Shown here: positions 7,013 through 15,700 of the stretch, one piece after another
How the letters are laid out: each line of letters begins with the position of its first letter
Position numbering within the stretch: the stretch's first letter is position 1
NCBI GenBank assembly: GCA_037388885.1
Contig: JARRJS010000048.1
Location: 1 to 28,532, forward strand
Direction: 5' to 3'
DNA length: 28,532 bases
From: JARRJS01 sp037388885
GTDB taxonomy: Bacteria; Gemmatimonadota; Gemmatimonadetes; Longimicrobiales; RSA9
Position numbers and translations under genes: made by a program
Notes under the pieces: generated by a model
The model's input: the letters and a program-made list of their open reading frames with translations, nothing else
The model's database searches: none
Told to the model about the DNA's origin: nothing

Positions 7013-9160
7013 ATGCGACTAGCCGTCGCCGGCGCCATGCCGTGGATTCGTACCAAAACCAGCCGGGCCACCGGCCTGGCCCTGCCCGTCGCCCTCACGA
7101 TTTTCCTCGCCGGGCCCGCCCGAGTCGCCGCGCAGGCGTACACGCCCCCGTTGCTCAAGGCCGTCCGCATGGCACCGGGAGAAACGATCAAGCTGGACGG
7201 CCGGCTGGACGACGCCGTGTGGCAGCGTGCACCGGTCGCTGGCGGGTTCCGGCAGCGTGAGCCTCACGTGGGCCAGCTGGCCACGATGCCCACGGAGGTG
7301 CGCGTCGTATACGACGCCTCCACGCTCTACATCGGGATCAAAGCCGTGGAGCCGCCCGGCGACGTCATCGGGCGCATCCTGCACCGGGACCAGCTCATGC
7401 ACGGAGATTTCGGCGGACTCGGGTTTGCTGGCGATGACGGCGTCGCCGTGCTGCTGGACACGTTCCACGACCGGCGCAACGCATTCGTCTTCGCCACCAA
7501 CCCCAACGGCGCCGTCTACGACGCGCTGTTGACGGACGAGGGCCGCGAGATCAACGCGGACTGGCGCGGCGTGTGGGAAGCGCGCGCGCAACGCACGAGC
7601 GATGGCTGGTCCGCCGAGTTCGCTATCCCGTTCCGGACCCTGCGCTTCCCTGCGAACGACGCGAACGACGACGACGAGACCTGGGGCTTCAACGTGTACC
7701 GCGTGGTGCGCGCCACCAACGAGGAGACGCTCTGGAGCTCCTACCTGCGCCTGAACGAAGGGTTCGCCAAGGTGAGCCGCGCGGGCACGCTCACCGGCCT
7801 GCACGACCTGCCCCGCTCCGGGATGAATATGGAAGTGAAGCCCTACGCCCTGGCCGGCGGCACCCGCCAGGACACTCTTCTCGGGCAGCCCGGCTCGCCC
7901 GCCTTCCAAAACAAGACGCGAACGGAGATGGGCATCGACGGCAAGTGGGAGGTCCACCCGGGCCTGACGCTGGACGCCACCTACAACACCGACTTCGCCC
8001 AGGTGGAGGCGGACGAGGAGCAGGTCAACCTGACCCGCTTCTCGCTGTTCTACCCGGAGAAGCGCGACTTCTTCCTGGAGAACGCCGGCATCTTCCAGTT
8101 CGGCCAGCGCGGCTTCCACGGCGCGCCGGCGTTCCTGATGTTCTTCTCCCGGCGCATCGGCATCAGCGCCAGCCAGCAGCCGGTGCCGGTGCTGGGCGGT
8201 GCGCGCCTCAGCGGCCGGGCGGGTCACCAGACCATCGGGCTGCTGGACGTGGCTACCGACGCCAAGTACGGCGAGCCGCGCACCAACTTCGCCGTCGCCC
8301 GCATCAAGCGCGACGTGGGCCGGTCCGGCTACATCGGCGCCATGATCACCGACCGGCGCGGCGGCGGTGCGTGGAACACCGCCGGCGGCATCGACGCATC
8401 GCTCTGGGCGTACAACGTCAACTTCCAGGGTTTCTTCGCCCGCACCGCCAACTCCGACGGCACCGGCAACGACAACGCCTGGCGCGCCTCCCTGGACTAC
8501 ACCGGCGACCACTACGGCTTCAACCTGGGCCACACGGGCATCGGCACGCACGTCGACGCGGCCAGTGGGTTCGTCACGCGCACCAGCGTCACGAACAACA
8601 ACTGGGAGGGGCGCATCACGGCGCGCCCCGGCTTCCTGGGCCTGCGCAAGATCGACTTCTTCCTGAACGGCAACGCCATCACCGACCTGGCCGGCCGGCT
8701 TCTGGACTTCAACATGGGCCCGACCATCGGCCCCGAGTGGAATTCCGGCGAGGACCTGCGCCTATCCTACGAGCCCGGCAGCACCCAGATCGACGAGGCG
8801 TTCGTATTGAGCGGCGTCGTCCCCGTGCCCGCCGGCCGCTACCGCGCCGACCAGCTCAGCCTGTCCGGCGGCACCAGCTCCAGCCGGTCCATCGTCGCCA
8901 GCGCTGGCATCAACTTCCAGCGCATCTACGACGGACATATCAACTCGTACAGCGCGAGCCTGAGCCTGACGCCGGACCCGCACATCACCACATCCCAGCT
9001 CGACAACACCATCTCCTCCAACATCCGGATCGATTTCATCCACCGGCCCGGCAGCGACCTGTTCATCGTCTTCAACGAGCACCGCGGGTCCGCGGCAGAC
9101 CTCTGGGCGCTGGGGGACCAGGGGGCGGTGGTGAAGCTGACGTACCTGGTGAGGCTGTAG
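7013..9160 (+). CDS. DUF5916 outer-membrane protein with N-terminal CBM9-like domain
   Basis: 715 residues. I chose the ATG at 7013 because GGAG lies 5 nt upstream; the in-frame ATG at 6992 has no such site. A signal peptide ends at RVAAQA (about residue 42). The mature protein opens with an IKLDGRLDDAVWQRAP block, then YDASTLYIGIKAVEPP, DGVAVLLDTFHDRRNAFVFA and WSAEFAIPFRTLRF, which is the CBM9/DOMON-like beta-sandwich that heads DUF5916 proteins. The rest (from about residue 250) contains the family block LFYPEKRDFFLENAGIFQFG and an aromatic, alternating pattern ending in YLVRL, consistent with an outer-membrane beta-barrel. The true function of the family is unknown; a role in binding or uptake of glycans or peptides is a guess. 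It is followed after 181 bp by an exported peptidase on the same strand. Confidence 0.88.
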   Translation: MRLAVAGAMPWIRTKTSRATGLALPVALTIFLAGPARVAAQAYTPPLLKAVRMAPGETIKLDGRLDDAVWQRAPVAGGFRQREPHVGQLATMPTEVRVVYDASTLYIGIKAVEPPGDVIGRILHRDQLMHGDFGGLGFAGDDGVAVLLDTFHDRRNAFVFATNPNGAVYDALLTDEGREINADWRGVWEARAQRTSDGWSAEFAIPFRTLRFPANDANDDDETWGFNVYRVVRATNEETLWSSYLRLNEGFAKVSRAGTLTGLHDLPRSGMNMEVKPYALAGGTRQDTLLGQPGSPAFQNKTRTEMGIDGKWEVHPGLTLDATYNTDFAQVEADEEQVNLTRFSLFYPEKRDFFLENAGIFQFGQRGFHGAPAFLMFFSRRIGISASQQPVPVLGGARLSGRAGHQTIGLLDVATDAKYGEPRTNFAVARIKRDVGRSGYIGAMITDRRGGGAWNTAGGIDASLWAYNVNFQGFFARTANSDGTGNDNAWRASLDYTGDHYGFNLGHTGIGTHVDAASGFVTRTSVTNNNWEGRITARPGFLGLRKIDFFLNGNAITDLAGRLLDFNMGPTIGPEWNSGEDLRLSYEPGSTQIDEAFVLSGVVPVPAGRYRADQLSLSGGTSSSRSIVASAGINFQRIYDGHINSYSASLSLTPDPHITTSQLDNTISSNIRIDFIHRPGSDLFIVFNEHRGSAADLWALGDQGAVVKLTYLVRL

Positions 9161-9341
9161 GGCGCAGGAGCAGCCAGGGCGCCCGAATCGCCCCAGCGAA
9201 CCGAGCCGTGGACCCAAATCGAGTGCGACCACGGCCCGCCGTCCGCGCGCTTTCCGCCGCCTCTTGCGCCGCTCACCCCCCGCTCCCACTGTAGCGGCCA
9301 CAATCGGGTTGTACCGCGTCCACGAACACCCGAGGCCCGCC

Positions 9342-11501
9342 ATGAAACGCACCACTGTTCTGCACCGCGTCCTGTTGTGCACTGCGCTCTCGATCTTCTT
9401 CACGCTCTCCACGGCTGCCGCAGCGGCCGCGCAGGTCGGCACCGTCGACCTGGACACGGTCCACGCCGGGCCGCACGCCATGGGCAAGATGTGGACGTTC
9501 GAGTATCCGCCCATGAAGTACTTCACCGACACGTACGGCTTCAGCGCCGACTCCGCCTGGTTCCACCGGATCCGGCTGTCCGTGCTCCGGATCCCGGGCT
9601 GCTCGGCGTCGTTCGTGTCGGGCGAAGGGCTCGTGGTGACCAACCACCACTGCGTGCGCGGCGCCGTCGCGCGTGTCACGCGGCCGGGCGAGACGTTGCT
9701 GGACAGCGGATTCTACGCCGTCACGCAGGACCAGGAGCGGCGCATCCCCGGCTATTACGCGGACCGGCTCATCGCCGTGCAGGACGTGAGCGACGAGGTG
9801 TTCGCCGCCATGGACCGGGCGAGCACCGACGAGGAGCGCCGGGACCTGCGCGCGCGGGCGGTGGACCGCATCGAGAAGCGGCTCCGCGAGCAGTACGACG
9901 ACGGCCGCTCCACCATCCACGTGCAGGTCATTCCGCTGTACAACGGGGGCCGCTACTCGGCCTACGCCTTCCGCCGCTTCACCGACGTGCGCCTGGTGGC
10001 CGCGGCCGAGCTGCAGATGGGGTTCTTCGGCGGCGACTCGGACAACTTCACCTACCCGCGCTACGCCCTCGATTTCGGGTTCCTGCGCGTGTACGACGCC
10101 GACGGCAAGCCGTTCCACACGGACCACTGGCTGGCTTGGCGCACGAAGGGCGTCGAACAGGGCGACGTCGTGTTCGTCGTGGGCAACCCGGGCCGCACCA
10201 GCCGGCTCACCACTGTCGCCCAGTTGGAGTACGACCGGGATGTGAACGTGCCCGCCGTCGTCACCGCTCTGGACGAGCGCCTCCAGGCCATGCGCGCCTT
10301 CTACAAGGCCGACCCGGAAACGGGCGAAAAGCTGGACCTGCGCAACCGGGCGTTCTCGCTGTCCAACTCGCTGAAGGCGTACAGCGGGCGCCTGGACGCC
10401 CTCCACGACCCCGTCGTCATGGCCATCCGTCGCGACATCGAGGGGAAGTTCCAGGCCGCCGTGGACGCGGACCCGGACCTGAAAGCCCGCTACGGCGACG
10501 TCGTGCAGAAGATCGCCGACATCCAGCGGCAAAAGCGGGAGCTGGCGCCCCGGCACGCGGCGTTCCTGCTCCTCGGCAGCTCCCGCGGCTCGTCCGTCAC
10601 CCTGATCCGCGCCACTCTCGCGGCGCAGTGGCTCGCCGCACGCGCGGCCCAGGCGCCCAGCGACGCGGTCGACGCCATCCGCACACGCCTGCTGGCCGTG
10701 GGCAACCAGCCGCGCGCGCTCGAACAGGCTCTCCTCGCCGCACGCTTCGCAGACTTCCGCCGCAATCTCGGACCGGACGACCAGCTCACCCGCGTCGCCC
10801 TCGGAGGCGCCGCCGCCGACCACGCCGCCGCTGCTCTGCTGGACGCCAGCGTGTTCGCCGATTCCGCCCGCACGGCAGAAGCGGTCAGGAAGGACGCCGT
10901 CCCGGATGACGACTCGGCCCTGCGCGTCGCCCGCGTCCTCCTGCCGCGCTACGCGGACTACAGCGCGCACTACAACCGCCTGTCCTCCGCCGAGCGCGAC
11001 CTCGCCGAAGACCTGGGCCGCGCTCGCTTCGCCATCTACGGCACCGCCATGCCGCCCGACGGGTCGTCGTCGCCGCGCATCACCGACGGCGTCGTCCTGC
11101 CCTACGCGTACAACGGCACAACGGCGCCGGTGTACACCACGTTCTACGGCATGTACGACCGCTTCAACGCCTTCGGGCCCGACTCCGAGTGGAACCTGCC
11201 GCTCCGCTGGCGCACGCCACCGCCGGGTCTCGATCTCGGAACACCGCTCAACTTCATCTCCACCGCGGACACTTACGGCGGCAACTCGGGCTCGCCCGCT
11301 GTCACGCCCGACCTCCACATCGTCGGCCTCAACTTCGACCGCAACATCGAGGGCCTGTCCCGCGACTACGTCTACACCCTCCGCGGCCGCAACATCATGG
11401 TGGACGTGCGTGCCGTCATGGCCGCGCTCCGGAACGTGTACCACGCCGATCGTCTCGTGCAGGAGCTGAAACGGCAGGCGGGGGCGGGGGCGGGGGGTTG
11501 A
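9342..11501 (+). CDS. S46-family dipeptidyl peptidase, DPP11-like (acidic P1 preference predicted)
   Basis: Exported serine exopeptidase that removes dipeptides from peptide N-termini in the periplasm. 719 residues from ATG at 9342 (GAGG 6 nt upstream); the signal peptide ends near AAAAAAQ (residue 31). The S46 signatures are all present: GCSASFVSGEGLVVTNHHC with the catalytic His at 102-103, GGDSDNFTYPR with Asp232, and TYGGNSGSP with Ser649. Arg667 lies 18 residues after the catalytic Ser in GLNFDRNIEG. In Porphyromonas gingivalis DPP11 the Arg at that offset (Arg673) selects Asp/Glu at P1, while DPP7 has Gly there. So this is more likely DPP11-like than DPP7-like. The C-terminus QAGAGAGG is encoded by a copy of the dispersed G-rich repeat, a late addition not needed for the fold. 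Confidence 0.92.
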   Translation: MKRTTVLHRVLLCTALSIFFTLSTAAAAAAQVGTVDLDTVHAGPHAMGKMWTFEYPPMKYFTDTYGFSADSAWFHRIRLSVLRIPGCSASFVSGEGLVVTNHHCVRGAVARVTRPGETLLDSGFYAVTQDQERRIPGYYADRLIAVQDVSDEVFAAMDRASTDEERRDLRARAVDRIEKRLREQYDDGRSTIHVQVIPLYNGGRYSAYAFRRFTDVRLVAAAELQMGFFGGDSDNFTYPRYALDFGFLRVYDADGKPFHTDHWLAWRTKGVEQGDVVFVVGNPGRTSRLTTVAQLEYDRDVNVPAVVTALDERLQAMRAFYKADPETGEKLDLRNRAFSLSNSLKAYSGRLDALHDPVVMAIRRDIEGKFQAAVDADPDLKARYGDVVQKIADIQRQKRELAPRHAAFLLLGSSRGSSVTLIRATLAAQWLAARAAQAPSDAVDAIRTRLLAVGNQPRALEQALLAARFADFRRNLGPDDQLTRVALGGAAADHAAAALLDASVFADSARTAEAVRKDAVPDDDSALRVARVLLPRYADYSAHYNRLSSAERDLAEDLGRARFAIYGTAMPPDGSSSPRITDGVVLPYAYNGTTAPVYTTFYGMYDRFNAFGPDSEWNLPLRWRTPPPGLDLGTPLNFISTADTYGGNSGSPAVTPDLHIVGLNFDRNIEGLSRDYVYTLRGRNIMVDVRAVMAALRNVYHADRLVQELKRQAGAGAGG
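11473..11500 (+). repeat. G-rich dispersed repeat copy at the end of the S46 peptidase gene
   Basis: The stretch begins GGCAGGCGGGGGCGGGGGCG and runs into the TGA of the peptidase gene. It belongs to the same family as the copies at 11975-12006, 12046-12094, 15370-16197 and 19471-19492. It carries several G5 runs separated by single C residues and could form a G-quadruplex. Confidence 0.6.
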
Positions 11502-11558
11502 CATGACTATATGGTTGAACAGTAATTCATACGTCGTGTCCCGAACCAAGGAACAAGC

Positions 11559-11972
11559 ATGAGACGGATCTGGATCGTACTGGCGGTGGCGCTGGCGGCG
11601 TGCAGTGCGCCGCAGGCGGGTGCACAGCAGCATGCGACGAGCGCGCAGGCTTCGCCGGCGCAGACGCAGTCACAGACGGCGCCGAAGACGCGAGCGGACT
11701 CGCTGGCGCAAGTGGTGTTCGTGGATGTGCGAACGCCGCAGGAGTTTGCGGCGGGCCACGTCAAGGGCGCCATCAACATCCCGTACGACCAGATGCAGAC
11801 GCGCTGGAAGGAGCTGGCGCAGTACAGGGACAAGCCGATGGTGGTCTACTGCCGCACGGGGCATCGCGCCGGTATTGCGTTGAGCGTGCTGGAGCAACAC
11901 GACTTCCCGAAGGCCATCAATGGCGGCGGGCTGGTCGGCCTGGAGCAGCACGGAGTTCCGGTCACGCAGTGA
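11559..11972 (+). CDS. Rhodanese-domain lipoprotein
   Basis: 137 residues; ATG at 11559 with AAGGA about 6 nt upstream. The N-terminus MRRIWIVLAVALAACSAP is a lipoprotein signal with lipobox Cys15, followed by a Gln/Ala/Thr-rich tether to about residue 48. A single rhodanese domain follows: VVFVDVRTPQEFAAGHVKGA, then the active-site loop VVYCRTGHRAG with Cys98, which would carry the persulfide. Single-domain exported rhodaneses (PspE-like) move sulfane sulfur or act in envelope stress; the actual acceptor is unknown. It starts 57 bp after the S46 peptidase and may be co-transcribed. Its stop is directly followed by a G-rich repeat copy, and the next gene is convergent. Confidence 0.9.
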   Translation: MRRIWIVLAVALAACSAPQAGAQQHATSAQASPAQTQSQTAPKTRADSLAQVVFVDVRTPQEFAAGHVKGAINIPYDQMQTRWKELAQYRDKPMVVYCRTGHRAGIALSVLEQHDFPKAINGGGLVGLEQHGVPVTQ

Positions 11973-11974
11973 TG

Positions 11975-12094
11975 CTGCAGGCGGGGGCAAAGGCGGGGGC
12001 GGCCAGTCCGGCGCGACCCCGCCCCTGTCCGCGTCTGCCTTATCCCGCCCCTGCCCTCGCCCTCGCCTGCATTACTCTCCCCCGCCTGCAGTCA
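11975..12094. repeat. Facing copies of the G-rich repeat between convergent genes
   Basis: A plus-oriented copy (CTGCAGGCGGGGGCAAAGGC..., 11975-12006) faces two minus-oriented degenerate copies (12046-12073 and about 12080-12094) between the convergent rhodanese and PPTase genes. The minus copies encode the last residues of the PPTase (CRRGRVMQARARAGAG). The arms could pair into a long GC-rich hairpin and serve as a two-way terminator, though no T-run is seen. Confidence 0.5.
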
Positions 12095-12762
12095 CTGACC
12101 AGGGTGTGCACGAAGCCTTCGTCGACCCACCACCAGCCATGCATCTGCCCTTTCGCCGACCGCACCGACAGCCCACCGCGGGAGATGTCGACATCGACGA
12201 CGACGCTCCGGGTGTCTTCACGCAGGCCGGTGCGCAGGGCTTTCAGCGCGCTCTCCTTGGCGCTCCAGACGAGGGTTGCGGCGAGGTCGCGGTGGAACAT
12301 GCGGCTGAGGTGGCTGAGAGCGGGCAGCTCTTCGAGGGCGAAAACGTCGGCGATGAACGCCTCGCTGCGCGGCTCGATCCGCTCCACGTCGCAGCCGAGC
12401 GCCATGCGTGTGGGTGACGCGGCCGCGAAGCCGCGGTCCCCACTGTGGCTCAAGGAAAGGACGATGTCGCCGGGGGTCGCCGGAGTCAGTTTCGGCTCGG
12501 GCGCTCCATCGGGCGCAGCGACGATCTGGATTGCATCCATGCGGCGTGCGGAGTCGATGGGGCTGGCGGCGTGCCATGCGCCCGCGGCCTCCAGGGCGGA
12601 GGAGACGACCCGCTTGGCTGTCCAGCGGCCGAGGCGCCAGTCGTGGCGGCGTTTCGGGAACCGGAGCGTTGCAAGCTGCGCGCGTTCCTCCGACCCGAGC
12701 CATTCGTCGTGCTCCGGCAGGTCATGGAAGGAGCACGTGGCCCAGTAGACGCAATCACTCAT
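12040..12762 (-). CDS. Sfp-type 4'-phosphopantetheinyl transferase
   Basis: Transfers the phosphopantetheine arm from CoA to carrier domains in the cytoplasm. 240 residues from ATG at 12762, whose A is shared with the TGA stop of the megasynthase (TGATG; a GTG one codon upstream is also possible). The family signatures are clear: LSLSHSGDRGFAAAS (about 102-116), GCDVERIEPR with metal ligands Asp125 and Glu127, and WSAKESALKALRTGL with Glu170 and Lys169/173. The Sfp/EntD length fits. Translational coupling to the megasynthase argues that its carrier domains are the target, which matters because both carry Thr in place of Ser. The last ~16 residues (Arg/Ala/Gly-rich) come from dispersed repeat DNA and are probably not part of the fold. 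Confidence 0.93.
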   Translation of the reverse strand: MSDCVYWATCSFHDLPEHDEWLGSEERAQLATLRFPKRRHDWRLGRWTAKRVVSSALEAAGAWHAASPIDSARRMDAIQIVAAPDGAPEPKLTPATPGDIVLSLSHSGDRGFAAASPTRMALGCDVERIEPRSEAFIADVFALEELPALSHLSRMFHRDLAATLVWSAKESALKALRTGLREDTRSVVVDVDISRGGLSVRSAKGQMHGWWWVDEGFVHTLVSDCRRGRVMQARARAGAG

Positions 12763-15700
12763 CACCGCCCCACGAGCGTGCGCAGCGAAGACAGGGCGTG
12801 CTCGTCCGGGGTGTCCGGCAGCGCCATGGTCCGGTATCCGCGCAGGGACAGGCGCAGGTTGCCCGCCTGGTCGGCCAGGTCCACGTCGAAGGCGCCATCC
12901 TCGGCCGCGCGAGCCAGGGCCACCAGGGCGTCGTCCTCATCGTCCGCGCCGTTCAGCAGTTCGAGCCGTTCGATGCGGTAAGGCAGGCCCATGCGTGCAT
13001 CGGCGGCGAGCTCCCGCAGCCCTGCAGTCTGGAAGCAGAGCTCCACGAGCCGAGGCACGGCGAACGTCGGCTGCTCGGGCGGCACGTGGTTGGGCGGCAG
13101 GCCTTCCGCCAGCCGGCCCACGATGACGTCGTCGTCGTGCCACGCCTGCGCCAGGACCTGGTACGCGGGTCCGTGGAAATAGAGGTGGTAGATATCGGCG
13201 GCGGAAACCGTGTCGGCCCGGGACGACGGCTGTGCGGGCACCTTCACGGCGTGCGCCTCGTGACCGACCGATTCGGCCGCCGCGCGCAGCCGGACCTGTG
13301 CAGTGAAGTGCGTCGTCACTTCCGGCTCGGACCTGCCGTGGAGCAGACGTGAGCCGAGGAGCCGGCAGTCGGCGACGATGTCGTCGTCGTCCTGCCGGAA
13401 CGACGCCTGCACGATCACCGTGCGCGGTTCCGAGCGATAGAACTTGAACGGCGCGTGGAATTCCACGTGCTCGATGGTGGCAACCCGCATGTCCGGGAAC
13501 AGCAGGCCGGCGGCCTCGGCCATGGCTTCGATGCCCATGACACCGGGCAGTACGGGAGTCTCCGCGATCTGGTGGTCGTGCAGGAACGGCTGGGCCGCCG
13601 GGTCCAGCTCGGTCTCGACGACCAGTCCCGAATGCACGCCCATCGATCGGACGGTGCCGATCATGGGTCCGCGCGCCGCCGCCAGCGACTGCGCCGCGTC
13701 CCGGTCCAGGCCGCCGGCTTCGTCGAATTCCTGCACCATGACGCCCAGCGAGCCGGCGATCACCACCTCGCCCTTCGTGCCGCCGGTCAGCTCGCGCCGC
13801 ACGACCGGGATGCCGACGGCCGGCGCCAGCATGTCGATGCCCGCCTGCTTCATGACGGCGGGGATGGAGCCGCGAGCGGCCATGCCGATGTCGGCCCACG
13901 CGGTCCAGTCGATGGCGATGCCGAGGGTGTCGGGCCGGGTGGCACGGAAGCTCGAGACGATCTTGCACATCAGGTCGTTCGCGGCGCTGTAGTCCGCCTG
14001 GCCCGCATTGCCGAAGCGGCCCGCGATGGAGCTGAACACGACGACGGCGCCCAGGGGCACGTCGTCGAACGCCGACAACAGGTGGAACAGCCCGTCCGCC
14101 TTGACGTCGAAGACCAGGTCGAACTCCCCGGGCTCCTTGTCCGGCAGCAGCCGGCTGATCTCGATGCCCGCGGCGTGCACCAGCGCATCCACGCGCACGG
14201 ACGTCTCCCGGATTCGCCGGACCGCTGCATCGACGGCCTCGACGTCCAGCAGGTTCACGACGTGGTAGTGCGCCGTGCCGCCGGCCTCCTCCACCGCCTC
14301 GATGGCCGACAACGCCGCCGCGGAGCGCTCCAGACGCGCGAGCTCCTTCTCCACTAGGGCGGGCGTGGCGCGCTCGCCGGAGGCCTTCAGGCGCTCGAAG
14401 ATATCCCGCTTGAGGCCGTCCCGATCGGACACGACCCGGCGCAGGTCCACGTCGTCGCGGTCCGGCTCGGGCGTCAGGTCCAGCAGGTGGAACGTGGCAT
14501 GGGACGCTCCGGCCAGGTCGGCAATGATCGCCGACGTGATACTGCCCGCAGCCCCCGTTACCACGAATACCGAGTCCGGGCCGAGATCCAGCGGCGTTCC
14601 GTGAATGGTCGTCACGGCCGCGGCCGCACCTCGCGCAGCGTCAGGTCCCGCGGCCGCCGTGCCGCCGTCCGGGGAGCGTTCCCTGAGCCCGACGGTCCAG
14701 CGGCGCCCGTCGCGGTGGCCCACTTCCACCACCCCCGGGTCGCGCAGAGTCTCCTCGATAAGCATGTCGGCCAGGGCGGCCGTCTTGCGGCTCGGCGCGA
14801 AGTCCACCGCTTTCACCAGTGCGTCGGGCTTCTCCCGCTTGAACGCCTTCGTGAACCCGGTCACCGCACCGCCCAGCGGATCCACAGCGCCGGCAGCGTC
14901 GTATCCGTGCTTGCCACCCAGCCGCGTCCCGGACACCAGGAAGGTGCCAGCGCCGCCCACGGTGTTATACAGCGCACGCATGGTCGTGTACAACAGCTTG
15001 ACACGGATCCGCAGCGCTTCCCGCCAGCTCGCCGCATCCAGGGCGGACAGGTCTTCGGCATCCAGCGCCGGCAGCCAGTACACGCCCCGGATCCCGCCGT
15101 CCGCGGTCCATGCGTCGAGTTGCGACGCCAGGTCCTCCGCCTGCGGCGCACCCTCCACGACGAGAGCCTCGACCCCCCGCTTCTCCAAGCGGCTAATCAG
15201 CGCGCGCCCCACACCGCCCCGATCCGGGAACACGATCACGCGGTCGCCGTCCGCCAGGTCCACGCCGTTCGCGCTGGTCAGGTCCAGCGGCGGCCGGAGA
15301 ACCGGAACCGGTACGCGCCCGGCCCAGGAATCGCCGGCGGCCACCGACCCCGCTGCCGTGGCGCCCGCCGAGGCGGGGGCAGGGGCGTTCGCAGTAGCAG
15401 CCACCCCACCGGGACCCGGCCGGGCTGCCCCCGCCCCCGCCCCCGCCTGCCTTAACTCGGGCCGCTTCTCGTACACGAACTCAATGACCCGCGCCAGGGT
15501 CGGATAGTCTCGCAAGGCCACGGTATCGTCCCGCTCGATGCCCCACTCCTGCCGCACCGCCGCGAACATCTCCGCCTGCTTCACCGTGTCGATGCCCAGG
15601 TCCGCCTCCAGGTCCAGCTCCAGCTCCAGCATGTCCTCCGGGTAGCCCGTCTTCTCCGCCACGATCGCCAGGATCGTTGCGGCCACGGGGTCCGCTGGCG

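Noticed and set aside
9161..9341. Weak hairpin GGGCGC/GCGCCC after the DUF5916 gene as a terminator
   Set aside because: Only a 6-bp stem with a 13-nt loop and no T-run; not supportable beyond chance in GC-rich DNA.
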